Part shown: positions 39,331 to 52,815 of the stretch, in pieces
Position numbering within the stretch: position 1 is the stretch's first letter
How the letters are laid out: every line of letters starts with the position of its first letter
From: Oxyruncus cristatus
Taxonomy: Eukaryota > Chordata > Aves > Passeriformes > Cotingidae
NCBI GenBank assembly: GCA_013399855.1
Contig: VXAY01000767.1
Location: 2,839,763-2,903,762, forward strand
Direction: 5' to 3'
Length of the DNA stretch: 64,000 nucleotides
Notes under the pieces: generated by a model
Database searches by the model: none
Told to the model about the DNA's origin: nothing
What the model saw: only the letters and a program-made list of their open reading frames with translations
Position numbers and translations under genes: made by a program

Positions 39331-39455
39331 TCATTATCCCCACAGCGCACAAGTGTCCGAGGCACAGGGAGAGTGTACGGATTGAAGAAGGTCATTCAGA
39401 GGAGACACAGAGAAGCTGGGATCAGAGCCTGAGTCTCGGACTCCACAGCAAAGGG
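39331..39455 (+). mobile_element. MIR-like SINE fragment
   Basis: Matches the 3' half of MIR in order: 'tcattatccccac', 'gaggcacagggagag', 'gaaggtcattcagagga' and 'agaagctgggatcagagcct', followed by 'gactccacagcaaagg'. MIR and its LINE partner are ancient and mostly degraded in birds, so a copy this legible is worth noting. The call rests on landmark similarity. Confidence 0.6.
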
Positions 39456-42400
39456 GCCAATGATTTATGGCTGGCAGGTGCTGGGAAGATAACCTGGCAA
39501 GTTACTGGCAAACTTGCTGTTCTAACTTTGCTGTGACAGGGGAAGAGGAAAAAGTCCTCAACCTTGAACATAATAAAGGAAGACACTTGTGACACGTTTT
39601 GAATGAGATGTTTTGAATGGCTGCAGTGAAAGGCCCGAGGATGCATTTAAATGTGCCTGCAAGGCAACACAAGGCACAATCAAAACTGCCCAGTGAGAAA
39701 GTGTACCAATCACTCCTCATTCCCAATGGAGGAGTATTCTCACAGTGCCTGGATCTGCGCCCTGTGGCTGGCTCAGGACCAAGGTGATTTCTTCGAACTC
39801 TATGGTTTCCAAACTGTAAATAACCATTTTGTGCTGTGACAGGATTTTGTTAGTATTCCCAAAGAGAAAAGGTATTCTTGCTGGAAAATGCAATTCAGAA
39901 AACCCCTTCAAGAGTACTCTGAAGCAGAGGGGAGAGCATTCTTTCACAGACATGAGGGATATTAACTATTTTCCATTATCTTACTAATTGTCTCATAACA
40001 TCCCAGCAGCATTTAGTTTTCTTAGTGCAATGCAACTGAATTACATCTGAATGGGGAGTAATTAAACTAGTTAACTCGTTTTATTTTGTCTCCCTTGCAG
40101 ACACAGACCTAATTTGGGTTCATCTTGAACACTATAGCAAGAGTATGCACTGTACTTAGAGCTGAACAACAGAGGACATGGAGTACTTGTTTAACCTGCA
40201 GGGCAATTTCAGAAAAGAAACACAGAATAATCCCAGCACGATGGAATCAGAAATGTTCCTCTTGACTAAGATTTGTACCTTTTTCTTCAGAGCACAAGAC
40301 CTTCACCAGGGAAACTGCACTGCATCTCAGAAATTAGCTAATTTGCAGGTTTTTTGCTTGTGCTCATAACCTGGACTAGAAACAGTGATGGAGACTGCAA
40401 AGGCAGGGAGTGACTGGAGAGGTAAATGTACCCAGAAACAGATTCAGAGACCTCACAGAAATCTCACATGCAGCAGCCTTACAAATGTGGGCAGTTCCAA
40501 CCCAATACTGCCAAACCACACTGCGTAGGTCCCTCCCTGGTTGGTTCTTCCTGCCCATACATTAAACTTTGCGTTCAAAAAATAGCACACGTGACACAAA
40601 TAAGTGTCAGTTTGAACACCAGGTCTTACAGATCACTGCAGAGGAAGGTCACACTGCTTGGCTCCTGACTCTGGGAGAGCTCCATATGACGGGAACAGCT
40701 GTTTCCCTTTGCCTCACATCTCACACAGAGGCACTTTTTGGGTGGCTCCCCGACCGCCCATGGGACAAGTCAACACTCAGTAACTGGGGTGTGCTGGCTG
40801 AGCTGTTCCACATAACGAGTTTTCCTGTTGTGGCTGGGACCTGTCACCTCCACAGGCCTCCTGTAATGGGGCACTCCCACCTCTCCCAGCACTCTCACTG
40901 ACTTTTCCTTGGGAAGAAGGAACATCTTTCAACTTGGATTTTTTTTCCCTCTTGGCATCACATAGTTTGTCTTTCAGTCATTGGTTGATGTCATTTTTAT
41001 GTTTGGAAGGAAATTAGTCAGAGCTCAAGGATAACAGCAGTGGTTTCTGGAACCACTGAAGGTGTTGGCCTCTAGACTTGTGAGAAGTGATATTATTGTG
41101 TATTGGTGGGAGTTAGGAGGTGTCACCACCGATGTGATACAACCTGGAGCTCCCCAAAACTAGGCTGTGCCCTCAGTTCTTCCTTCTCCCTGCCCCAGAT
41201 GGGTTTGCTATTTATGGGGACACATCAACTGTTGATTCCGTAGATTAGAAAATACCTTTTGGCTTTACCCTCTTGATATACTTAAGGCTTCATATTCCCA
41301 AATGCTGAACTAAAGAGATCAAGAATTTTTATTTTAATGTCTGTGACCAAAGAAAAAAAATTAAACAACAAAATTTTCCCTATCATTATCTCCTGTTTGA
41401 TGAGGAAAAAAACCTGAGTGTCAGTTCCGAAAAAAAATGAGCGACTTCCCGCTCCACTGCACATCCCCTATTCCTTTCTTTCATGCTTCTTCCCCGTAAC
41501 TGCATTGTCACCCCACTCTGAACCCCATTTCAAGTAGTAACAGGGAATGGAGAAACATGGGAGGGAGGACAGGATGAGAGCTAAACCACTGAAGAAATAA
41601 AAGTTACTCTTTTCATCAGCAGATTTTTTGACAAATCCACGCAGAGATTCTTCTCTTTGTTAGGTTTTAAAGGCAGGCCTAGAGCTCCAACAAACCCTAG
41701 CTTCAAATGGGAATCAAGGAGGGTGGTTTTTTCATCACCCTGTTAAAATTCATTCCAGGATAAGCTCCTAAAATGGGCTGGATAAGTCATGTATAAATGG
41801 GAAGAAGAAAAAAAATAGCACTGGAAGTCATAGAAAGAAGCTTGTTGGACTGTGCATATCTTATTAAAAACCAGGATGTAGAAAATAACTAGCCCAGCAA
41901 ATTACTTTTGGTTTAAATGTTGTGTTTCTAAATTTGCTCCAAACTGAAAAACCCCTGATAATTTAAGACATTCTTCTTCAAACTGAGCAACCAAATAAAC
42001 TCAGTCTTACACGGTGAGGATATATAACTTGGTAGTTATCATTAAGAATATTTTCAGTAAGAAATATGGCAATATGACAGTGGATGTATCATTGACAAAT
42101 TTACCTATAGATCTGTATTATGACAAGCATAAAAATCTATCTACACTACAATACAGCTCTTCATAATAGGTTTTGATAGTTGAATATGTGGAAGCTGTCA
42201 TGAATACAAATGGAGGGAAACCCACTTTCCAGCTATTCTGCAACACAAATCTTTTTTGTGTGCCACTGAAATAATTTCTGCTGCTTTTGAAGAGAAAAGA
42301 AAAAGATGCTGGGAAGGTACTTCTTCTTCCAGCTGCACCATTTGAAGTTCTTGTCGAATTTTTCTGTAGCAAAAACACTCAGCAAGAACCTGAGGGCATA

Positions 42401-43414
42401 GCCCCTCAGTGTAAGTGTTACAAATTTAGCAAAGTTATTGCTAGTAAAGATGTTTATTTCAAAAGGTGTAAAGAATTAAACTTGTTAAATAAAATCATAG
42501 TCATGGTGCTGTTGAGACAGAACAACTAAAGATAGGGGCTGGGGAAATTAAATTAAATCCTATTTATTTTCGATTTGGAGGAAGAAGGAGAGAAGGAAGG
42601 AAAGAGTTTCCTACTACTAAGCACTGAGAAAATTGCTGTTTGGTCTGTAACTGCGAAGGGGTAAAACTAGCTATTTTTTTAGAATCTAAATTGCAAAAAA
42701 GGTAAATAATAAACAGCCCTGGCCATATTGCAAGCCAAATATATGCATACACTTTGGTGTGTGGTGCCAAAGCATGGAAAAAGTGTTTTAAACAGAAAAT
42801 CTTCACTGGTTCTCCTAAAGAAACAGAGGCAGCTGGACAGTAGGATAAAAATTGGAAGTTGTAAAAGCCTTAGTTGAACTCAGAATCCTGACTTATGGAA
42901 GGACTAAAATCTTTACTATGCTGTGGATGGGCAATTTCCCATAGAGAAAATCTTCTCCTGTCCAGTGCTTTCTGTTATTAATACTTACTGTGTTTCACAT
43001 AATCTTCATCTGTAACAGTTAACAAGTAATATGGCTTTATGAAGCTGGCAACTCCTTCTCTAACCAAAGGATTAAAAAGTACTCTTAGGCTTAGCTCCAA
43101 AAGAAGAGAGCTGACAATATTAGCTTTTCTTCCATCAGACTATGCACATACCTCTGGTCATCTGACTTAGTGCTGTTTTCAGGTGACTGTCCTGCCCACT
43201 TGAGGAAGACCACAAGAGCCATAAAAAAAAACATTATGGCTAGGATGTAAGACAGAGCCATAGATTTTATGCACATAATACATTCCTGCCTTACAGGATT
43301 TTATAAGCTACAAGGAGGATGTTGTCTTTGAAGCATAAAGTGGTGGACACTTTGCAATCACTTTTGGCCTTACGAGCATTCAAGGGGAAAACACCCTCTG
43401 TCAAATTGAGTTGG
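39456..43414. other. Intronic sequence, no gene established
   Basis: Unique sequence. At 43152-43239 the minus strand has an acceptor-like and a donor-like site around a hydrophobic frame (see findings); I do not call it an exon. A GA-rich tract lies at 42575-42605. Confidence 0.5.
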
Positions 43415-43788
43415 TTGTCAGTTGGCTGAAGAGAAGCTCAAAATGACCCAACAATGTGCTCTTGCAGCCCAGAAAGCCAAATGCACCCTGTGCTGCATCA
43501 AAAGAAACATGACCAGCAGGTCAAGGGAGGTGATTCTGCCCCTCTACTCTGCCCTCACGAGACCCAACCTGGAGCACTGCATCCTCTGGAGCTCCAACAT
43601 AAGAAAGACTTGGACTTGTTGTAGTGATTCCAGAGAAGAACCACAAAGAAAATCAGAGGGTTTTGATTTTCTTGGTAACCTGGTCTAGTGGAAGGTGTCC
43701 CTACCCACAGCAGGGAGTTGGAAAGAAATTGTCTTTAAGGTCCGTTCCAACTGCGAACATTCCACGATCCTATGAAATCACAGCCTAT
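43415..43788 (+). mobile_element. CR1 LINE fragment with internal deletion
   Basis: The plus-strand translation of the 5' part reads as CR1 ORF2 (QQCALAAQKAK, then SRSREVILPLYSAL). Near 43660 the match jumps from the 'KMIRG' region straight to the 3' UTR (cctggtctagtggaaggtgt ... ggtccgttccaac), so several hundred bases of consensus are missing. It ends near ccacgatcctatgaaatcac. It is one of only two CR1 pieces on the plus strand here; the other follows about 570 bases later. Confidence 0.9.
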
Positions 43789-44363
43789 ATAATCTTATTC
43801 TCCACAAATAAACCACCAAATTAAAGGCAGGGAAGAGAAAGCTTCAAAGCAATTTCCTGTCTTATCTGCAGGTACATACTCACACACTGCTGTTCAGCCA
43901 GCTGAAGACAAAGAGATTGCACGTAGGGCAAAAAGGAAGAACAGTCTCCACAAACTGTTTAATTACTCATTTTTGGACTCAAACCAAGTGCCAATGGTAA
44001 ACTGTATGCATTTATCCAATTTAGAGATCCCACATGTTTGTTCCTTGCTGATTGACCTAGAACTGGTATATTGGTGGGAGATGTAGAGAAAGAAGGGGAA
44101 AGATAGGGGAGCTTAATTTTTTCACATCTTGATATCATGGGCTTAGAAAACCTTCACTATTAGCATCAGATGATGGTCTTTTCAAAAGTCCAAAATATTT
44201 GGTTGTGTAGCAAGCATTAAAGTGAGAGTCACATCACTCACAGAAATGGCTGTTCCTGTGGAGTGATGTGTGCCTGAATTAAACAGGACAGTTTCACTGC
44301 TTTCTTAATTTTTCCACACTCCAAATATTTCTGCTGCGCATGAAACTGCATATTAGAAATTAT

Positions 44364-44413
44364 CCTTGTGGGTCCCTTCAAACTCAGGATATTCTATGAT
44401 TCTGTGATTCCAT
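44364..44413 (+). mobile_element. CR1 LINE 3'-terminal fragment
   Basis: About 50 bases matching the extreme CR1 3' end: gtgggtcccttcaaactcag, then ttctatgattctgtgattcc with the repeated 3' words of the family. It lies close to and in the same orientation as the larger copy at 43415. It may be an independent short insertion or a remnant of a related event. Confidence 0.8.
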
Positions 44414-44667
44414 AAGCCCACACGCTACGTGATACCATCCTAAATGCATAAAGCCCAGTTGTTTAATGCACCAGGGTGCCTGAATGTGCAGGACTGTGAA
44501 CAAACAAAGCTGCAGGCTGTCCCTGTGTTACTCCAAGACACAATCAGACAAAACAGACTCACCCAGGAGAGCTGCAGTCAGTCCATTTGGAAATGGGACT
44601 GCCCACCAATGACAAACCAGGGACATTGTAAAGCAAATAGCTGGGCTATTGCTTAGGCTCAAGATGG

Positions 44668-44683
44668 AAAAAAAAAAAAAAAA
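44668..44683. repeat. Poly(A) run, 16 bases
   Basis: Homopolymer. The preceding sequence does not resemble a processed gene copy or a known SINE. Confidence 0.95.
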
Positions 44684-45225
44684 CCCTTCCAACATCTCCA
44701 TGCTCAAATGAAAGAGAGTTAGTGCTTAAAGCGGAAAAGTCCCTTATCTAAAAGAGATAAAAATGAAGACTGTTCAAATGCAGATCAGGGAGAGATGAGG
44801 TTTTCTAACACTGCCAAGGGAGAAATACAAACAGGCTGCATTTCTGAGCCTCAGCACAAGTCATATTAAGGAGTTTTCTTCAGAGGAGCAAAGCCTTTGT
44901 CTAGTGTAATCTGCAAATACACAGAAGTTATTTTTCCTCTGAGCAGCTACAAGCTGGTGCAAATAATCCTCTTCATCTTCCAACACCAGCATCAGAGGTG
45001 GCTCACAGTGAATGACTAGTAGCTGACTAATAGCATTTCTTGGTACTCAAATCCATCTGACTTTGACAGCTTACTGCAGCTCATTTTCATCTACTAACCC
45101 ATGATGAATATCTTAAAAAATGCAACACATGTTGGAGGTCCTGGTAATGACGAACTCTGCAACGATAAATAGTTGGTTTTACAATGAAGATTCTTGCATG
45201 TGCACTTTCAGAAAATGCAAAACTG

Positions 45226-45276
45226 ATTTATTTAAAATTTTTTTTTATATTTATTTTTATATATTTTTATTTTTTT
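45226..45276. repeat. A/T-only tract
   Basis: Fifty-one consecutive A/T bases, mainly runs of T with short ATAT steps. Low complexity. Confidence 0.95.
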
Positions 45277-45699
45277 GCTACGAAGTTGTCACAGAGCCTG
45301 TGGTTCTCAGAAGTAGCTTTTCTTCTGTAAATAAACATTTCTTACCTAGTTTCAAAATATTTAGTACATGCACTTAATATGTAACAGCTCTGTTAATAAA
45401 AGTTAGACATCAGCTCTACATGTCAAATTTCCTTTTCATCATTCTTTCTGGTTCTATGTAGATTGTATATGTCTTAACATAGAGATTCTTTGTTCTTGTC
45501 TGTACAGTGCATATGCAGTGAGCCCCTGGTCTCAGACTGGGCTCCAAAATACTACCATGTAATAGATAAATTACAAGATATGTCGCTGAAGTACTTGCAT
45601 TTATTTAAATCAGTACTGCTTCTGCTAAGTCAGGAGGGGCTGCCCGATGTCATTGTTTTCAGAAGCTGGTGATTCTAAATGAGCAGCACCCAGCTGCTT

Positions 45700-46240
45700 T
45701 GAGTTTTTTTTAACTTGTTATTATAGCATAATAGGTTGCTTGCAGATTTAAATTTTATTCGTAGATTGTCTGCACATCTGCAGAATGTAGGAGATTTATT
45801 TTAACTTGTCTTTTTACAACTGGTCTGAGGATGAAATGCAATTTTGCCATAAAGTTCACCAGCTGCAGAACTTTTTTTTCTGTCCTATAATACTCCTTAT
45901 ATGAGGTTCAAGTGCTTTGGCAAGGAAACTTCCAGAGCAGATTCTCTTTTATTTTCCCCCAGGTATTAAGTGGTGTATGTGCCTCCCCAGGTACATGCAC
46001 AGAACTTGCAAATACTAATGAGAGCTATGCCTGTGTTCCTGTGGGAAAGCAGACCTAATACTGAAACTCTCTTCTCTGCTGTGGTGCTCACATCAACACT
46101 TTCATTTGTTTTGGCTAGAGGTGTCTATGATTTAGTCATTAATCCTGAAATAGAATTTTCATACTGAAATGATAGTTAATGTAAAATGGTGTTGCTACAT
46201 TTAAAATAATAATATTGTGTTTAAGAATCTCGTTGTTTCT
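45700..46240. promoter_or_regulatory. Candidate conserved non-coding element
   Basis: Repeat-free, AT-rich sequence with CAGCTG E-box words (near 45690 and 45862) and atttaaattttattcg-type stretches. Composition-based suggestion only. Confidence 0.22.
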
Positions 46241-48464
46241 TTTCCTTCGCACACAATTTTTCATGCCCTCACAGAAAATTACCAGGCACGAGGAATTAAA
46301 GTTCTCCCAGCCCAAAGAAGACTCCGATTATATCTCAAATTATGTAAACTTAGAGAATAACTTTTATCCGGGTTAAAGGTATTTCTGTCCAACAGCCAGC
46401 TTATTAAAGTTTAAGAAAAGGGCAACCAGGAACAAAATCTCCACACCTGCACAGCTCCTGACAACCTCCAGCTGCAACCAGTCCACACACTTTTCTGCCT
46501 GTCTTTCTCAGTCCTTAGGATGGGTGTGTGGAGAGAAAAGAAAATGCAGTTTTAGGAAAAATGAACCTAGAGAGAGTAACTTAACCTGCTTGGCATTACT
46601 AACAACATGGCAGGAGCTATGGCAGTCTCCACAGGCAAGTGGAGAATAAATTCTCATTAGCCTAACATAACAGGAAAGGCCAACACATACAAGTCACTTG
46701 ATGATGATCTGCTGGAAGATAACTCTCAGCCAAAGCACCCTGATCCACCTGGTGTCACAATAAAGCAAAATAGTTTCACCTGGTTTAAATTTTATATGAA
46801 AAACTGGTTTGTTTTGCTGAAGCTATCAATTTCTAATTTAATTATGCTGAATATTGAATTCTACTTGTGTAAACCCAAATTGTCGATACATTATTTCGCG
46901 CCTAAGGATTTTAGGTCCTTCCCTGTAAGACAATGCATCACAGTTTATTGAATTTCTATACCATCGCCCAATTTTTCTTCTTTGCCTGTATACCAGAATT
47001 GTTTATTGTAAAATACTTCTTTTAAAACTCAGATGATGACAAAGATATGTCCCCAATGTTATTTCAAGGATACACTTTAAAAAAACCCCCACAAACCTTT
47101 AGTGATAAATAAGTTGCGTGTTCATGGGATAGGAAGCAGAATAATTACTCAACGGCTTTAAACAACCTGTGATACCTAATGCTAATCAGCTTTAGTAACC
47201 TCAAAAAAAGGAATTGAATGTACATTCATTTATATTCATTAACTAGGCAGGTTTTCTATTTTAGGAAGGCAGAGGGGTTATCATGAGATTTTTGTTTCTA
47301 TTTCTCCCATAGAACATCAGTCCTTGGATCAAAAGCATGATGTTTCACTTAAAACAGATTTTTTTCATGCCTCAGAATTTTCTCCTCAAAACCACACTGA
47401 GCAATAATGATCAGAACCATTGATATATTAAAATTGTAGGAAAATTAAATAAAGACAATTTGAACCTTAGGAATGCTTGGCTTTCTCAATGCTTCTTCAA
47501 GGGATAACGAATTTGAAAATGACGATGTAAAGATGGCAATTATTTCTGACCTGAAATGACTTGAAAGTAGAGTTCAGTAGAGTTCAGTCAGCAAGATTTT
47601 TGTCGCTGAAAGTCTGAAATGCTTCTAGTTCCTACTGAATTCAGTGCATTGATCTCCACTGCACGCCGATCAGCAGGGCATTTGCCTCACTCTTTAGGCT
47701 CTTGGGGCTTTTGCTGAACAAGTCTTTTTCCAAAATGTGCCTGCTCAGGGTGTGAGCTGGGCCCCCCTGTGCTGAGTCTGCTTGTAGACTGAAAGAAACA
47801 AACCAAAACCCCACCCTGCTGCTGCTCAGTGTGAGCAACGAGCCTTGAGATACGACAAATGGATTGGTGAGCATGGCTACTCCTAATTAGTTGATGCTCC
47901 TATATATGGATGTTTATATACACACACATCTGTGGGTATATTTAGATATAGACTGATTCAACATTCGTTGGTGTCAAAAAGCCACATTTTTTGGTGTCAG
48001 AAGAACCCCCAGAAAAGCACAGGCAGAGTATCTCTCACTTGGCTGCTTCTTTTGTGAACCACATTTTAAACCCACTGGTGAAAGGCAGATGACGCCTGAC
48101 GTAGGAACCCAAACACCTGGGCAAGCTGAGTGCTGGCTACTCAGTGTGCATCCCCACACCAGGACATTTAGAGTTCAAATACCACAGTTTTTGGCTGCTT
48201 AAGGGAGGGTTTACTAATCAGTGACAAGTAGAGAGTAAAATCTTCCTTTAATTCAAGAGGAAAACCCAAGACATATTGGCTTTTCTTGAGCAGTTCAATG
48301 CAGCTGACCTCCTACAGCTTTCTTCTTCAGGCTAGTGGGCAGGAGTGAGGAAAAAATCCTTGCCAATGACTGCTCTGTGTTCTGAGGCAAAGAGACCCAA
48401 AAAACTAAGCATCCCAGACATACAAGAAAAATTCATATTTTCCTCCTTTCTTTGTGGTTTTTAA

Positions 48465-48480
48465 TTTTTTTTTTTTTTTT
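48465..48480. repeat. Poly(T) run, 16 bases, followed by T/G-rich DNA
   Basis: T16 followed by about 50 bases of T/G-rich sequence. Simple low-complexity DNA. Confidence 0.95.
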
Positions 48481-50389
48481 GGCTGGTTTGTTTGTTTTGG
48501 TTTCATTTGGGGTTTTTTGTTGTTATTTTTAAAACAGTTCTTCATTAGAATGTATCAGAGCACCCTTCTTTCGACAAAGCACAGTGGCCAAGGGGTCACG
48601 TTATCAGTTTCAACTAATACAAGACAATTCAAGGGAAAAGTGATATATCTAAAAGATAGAAAATAAAATGCAGAGCTTTATTACCAAGAAGGCGAACCAG
48701 AAAATAGCATACAAAGATATACAGACAATTCAGTAAAAAGGAGAGAGGAAAATTCGCCTAAGCACTGCCATGGACAGGAGTCGCAGCCACAGGCTCAGAC
48801 TATGTAATGTGAAGGACTGTTCCCTAAGACTACTTGGACCAATATCAGACACCTTTAATTCTCCTCTGATGCCTGTTAAATTGAATTAATGCAGTGGAGT
48901 TTTCTCATGCCCCAAGAGGTCCCTGGCACAAGTGTCAGCTCCAAGAGCAGAGCATTTTCTGTCTGATTTCCATTTCCAGCCAGAAATATCAGTGCTTCGT
49001 AGAAGGCTTGTGAGAGCCCATTGTGGCTCCTTGACACCACCCAGGCAGTGTGGGGAAGCTGCCTTCCTCCTGACATCTTAACAAATTTGGGAGCAATTCT
49101 TCACCTGGATTGTTAAAGACTAAAACCAAAACAACCGTAATCAATTATAGCGTTCGAGGCCCAGGAGGAAATTTAGAAATGAGCTCTCAAGGTCAGGATT
49201 TCAGTGGAAATAGATCCTTGCTGACAAGAAGTAGAAGCTTCCCCTGAGCTGACGGCTACCTCTGCAGGACAACTACACCATGTGCATTCCCAGTGTGTTG
49301 GAGCAGCAAACAGGAACACATGTCGCTGATTCACAGCACACAGAAGGGTTACCATGACAGAAGCTACCCCAAATAAGGTCCATGATATCCAGTCTGGAGG
49401 GAAAAGAAATCAATTCTGCTTCCCGTGGGTAGGATTTCACCACTTGATTAGAGAAAGAAATGAATCTTTAAAGTATACTTACAGGAAAGGTATTTGCTAT
49501 TTGCATGAGAGATGGGGATGGCTGCATCACAAGTTAATGAAATCAAGTCTTCTGTGCCTGTTTGAGGATTTCATCTATTTGAATTATGCAAATATCAAAT
49601 ATAGCTTCATTGTATAAAACTTCAAAATGAGAATGCCATCCATATATCCAGGGAGGCCAAAATAACATTCCCACATCCCAAACTTAACATTGTTTTATTG
49701 AAGGCCAACAAGAGGTTATGGTTTGATCCTACAGCGTTGTGTTCAAGCTCTGACAGTCAATTTAGAGGACATTCCTGCCTGTCAGCAAATAAACATTAAG
49801 TCATTTTAAATTTCACCTCCATTTGATAAGGTGAAAGCAATTCCCTCTTGGAGACAGGGACTCAGAGGCAGGCTTTTGAATGCTAGTCATGGGGCACAGG
49901 GAGAGTGATGGCCACGTGGGCTGCGGAGGAGGCATCAGGGCAGGCTGGCAGGGGGGATCTGAGGCAGCAAGAGGAGGAGCAGCACAGGTGACACCCTTTA
50001 TCCAGAGACCAAAACACTCCGGAAATGGATCCTTCACTTACAGGCAGGAATCCATATGGACACCAAGCTGTGTGGTCCCAGGTCAGCTTTCTCAAAGTTT
50101 GCTTTTGGCAAAAGGTGTTTGCCCAGAAAACATTTGGCTTGCCCAAGCCTGCTGGACCTTCTTTGCAAGTTCAGCACCCTCCCAACAGGCCACACCAAGG
50201 AGCAGTAAGCATAACCTGTTCCTTCCAACCCAGTGGAAGCCTTGGCTTTATGACTAGAGACCTTCCTCCAGTCCCAGCATAGGCAACCACATCATGGATT
50301 TCCAGAAAGGGTCAAGTTCTGTACCCCAGAAACTGAACTAGTTTGGTCCAGCTCTCTGCTTGGAAGGTTGTCCCTGAACATGTCCTTCT

Positions 50390-50485
50390 TCTGCTTAGAA
50401 ATTTTCTCATTTCTGTCTGTACTCATTGATGGCCCCCATAGACCCATTAGTTCTTGTGCCAATGCCATCATTTAGATCAATGCAG
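50390..50485 (-). mobile_element. Possible ancient CR1-type fragment
   Basis: The stretch with 'agacccattagttcttgtgc' followed by 'catcatttagatcaatgc' resembles the segment seen in the old CR1 copy at 17310-17360. It is short, and chance similarity cannot be ruled out. Confidence 0.35.
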
Positions 50486-52511
50486 AGAACATGGCAATAT
50501 TTCGTAATATCAGAGCATTTGCACTGTAGGACAATGTTTCCTAAATTGTCAATATGTTCTATATAATAGAAAAGAATGCATTTAAATGTTGGCTCAGACT
50601 AGAAGACAAATAGAAAGGGGACATTTGAATTTCAAGCCGCTATCAAAAAGCTTTTTAGAATTCAGCAGACACGTATACGAGCAGGAATAGGAAAAGGGAA
50701 GGGAATCGAGCCAATGGAAAGTTTCAATCTCCAGACATTAACTTTTAACAAGGAACTCCCAAGGCTGCCTCCAAGTATACATTAGGTAGGGAAAATCTTC
50801 TAAGAAAGGGCACAAGAGAAGCACTGGAAGCAAGAAGAGGTATGTGCTCACAAACCTCCCCACGCACAGAGACTGCTCCAGCCGAGGGGGGATGGCCCTT
50901 TGTGCCCACCAGACCAGCAGAGAGCAGTTTCAGATTAACTCTCTCATTTTGGTCTTCTGTTGCTGGGGTTTTTTTGTAGCAAATCCATACTCAGCATGGA
51001 TTAAAAGCTCTGTAAATTCAGAGTTAATCAAGGGTACAATAACTTTCAGACTCACATCTCTAAGCTGAAGAGGAAGGTTTGTGCGTGCTGGAGGGAATGC
51101 CCTTGCCCTACAGCTGTAGGCAGTTGCAAATTCCTTGACATAAGGCCTAACCTAAACAGGCTGGGCTCCCTGGGCAGTGTCTGAACATGCACAGCAAGAC
51201 TGCCAGGCTTAATTCATTGCACAATGAGATCAGATTGATTGTACTACCTGGACTCACTCTGCATATGGCTGTTACTGCATCCATTTTGCAAGACTTTCAA
51301 ACCAGAGTGAAAACCAGACTTTCCTCTTTGGCACTCACTGCCTCAGTGTACTTACAGATAACTCAAAGCCAGCAATATTCTTAATGTTGCTTTCTTAAAC
51401 AGTGCAACCTCATTTTAGCTTCTGTTAAAAGTTTGTCTCCCCATTCTCCAGTCATCTTAGTAGGCTTTTTCTCCAACCTCAACATGGGTAGTTAGACATT
51501 GCATTTTTTCAAGTTTAAAAATTCAAGTTTAAAAAGAGATATATTTTAAACCACTAAACTTCAGTAGCTAAGTTACCCCCACAGAATCATTGTCCAAGAT
51601 TACCAAGGTATGTGTATGTCTGCTAATACCAACACATTCTTTTATACATTTTGTCAGAAGTTGATGTCATCATTACCAGCAGTAGAGTTTAGGTATTTTT
51701 GGCTTTCAAGACAAAAAGATCCCTTAAATACCATCTTTTGAACACCTTTGACACAACCCATTCCATTCATTTTAGACCTGCATTTCTTTCAACTGGTGAG
51801 AAAGATCTGTTGAATAAACTTGTGACAGGAAGTCAGAAGGCTTTTAGCAATTTCACTGTCTGAAGGGCAAAGGCAAGCACCAGCGTGCCTGCTTTTGACT
51901 TCTGTTTGTCCTTCACCATGCAGTGTTAGTTCTTATCTAATGGTTAAAAACCTTTCATGTTAAAGTCGTGCCCACAAGAAGGAGTTTGAATCTCTGTGTA
52001 CCTTGTTGCTGACGCACTGCAATCTTTAGTTACCTTAAAAGTTTAATTCTGATTGTTGGTTCATTTTTAGCAGCTTCAAGAACTTCTCTTTATAAATACC
52101 TTTAAGCATTACTAAGAGATTCAGCTGGAGAGGACCTTCATTCTTGATGCCTTTAAGGGGCAAATGTAAGTTCATTTTTATTGTCACAATCGGAGAGCTC
52201 AAAAGTTGTCTTTATTGGAGAGACAGAATGTGAGGCACAGGAACTGAAAAATCAACAAGTACTAGAGCTTATCAAATGACACCCATTTTGGCTCACACAC
52301 ACAGAAATTAACACCTTTTTTCCTTGAAAACTTTATGTTGTGTGGGCAGAGGGGCATAGGAAAAAATAACCAAAATTTGATGAACAGCATTTCAATCCTT
52401 TTTTTTTTCCTAGTGAAATGTCTTGTTCTACCATCTTAAAAAGGTCCTATTTCTGTACCTGACTGAATGCAGACTGTCTACTTGCCTATATTGGCATTTA
52501 CAGAAGGTTTT
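50486..52511. other. Intronic sequence, no gene seen
   Basis: Unique AT-rich sequence with only short unrecognisable frames. Confidence 0.55.
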
Positions 52512-52815
52512 GATTAAGAGCAGACATACTGGAATGGACCTAGGGCTCATCTATCCATTCTTTTCTCTCTGTGATGATCCCACATAGACATCTGCAGAAA
52601 AAGGAACAAGTATAGAGGGATTTTCCTGTACTACCAACACAGAAGTTTTGGCACCCAGCAATAGCAGGACTTTCTAAAGTGGAGGTTATAACTTGTTCCT
52701 AACAGCACTATCCTTCAAAGTTACCTCTAATCTCTTTAGAAGCCCATTTTTACTTTTAGCCTCCACAACAATGAGTTCCACAGTTTAAATTTTATGCTTG
52801 ATGGAAAAAAGGACT
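52512..52815 (-). mobile_element. Ancient CR1/L3-type LINE fragment
   Basis: It begins with a reversed 3' end ('agacatactggaatggacct', 'ggctcatctatcc') and ends with 'cctccacaacaatgagttcc', 'acagttt' and 'gatggaaaaaagga', the landmark order of old amniote CR1 elements. Strongly diverged and without an open frame. Confidence 0.6.

Larger units (their letters stand above)
44414..50389. other. Intronic sequence, no gene seen
   Basis: AT-rich with several homopolymers and one candidate regulatory stretch. No coding signature or further retroposon recognised. Confidence 0.55.

Noticed and set aside
44630..44690. Processed pseudogene or SINE ending in the A16 run
   Set aside because: The sequence before the run matches no gene or SINE I recognise and no flanking duplication was seen.
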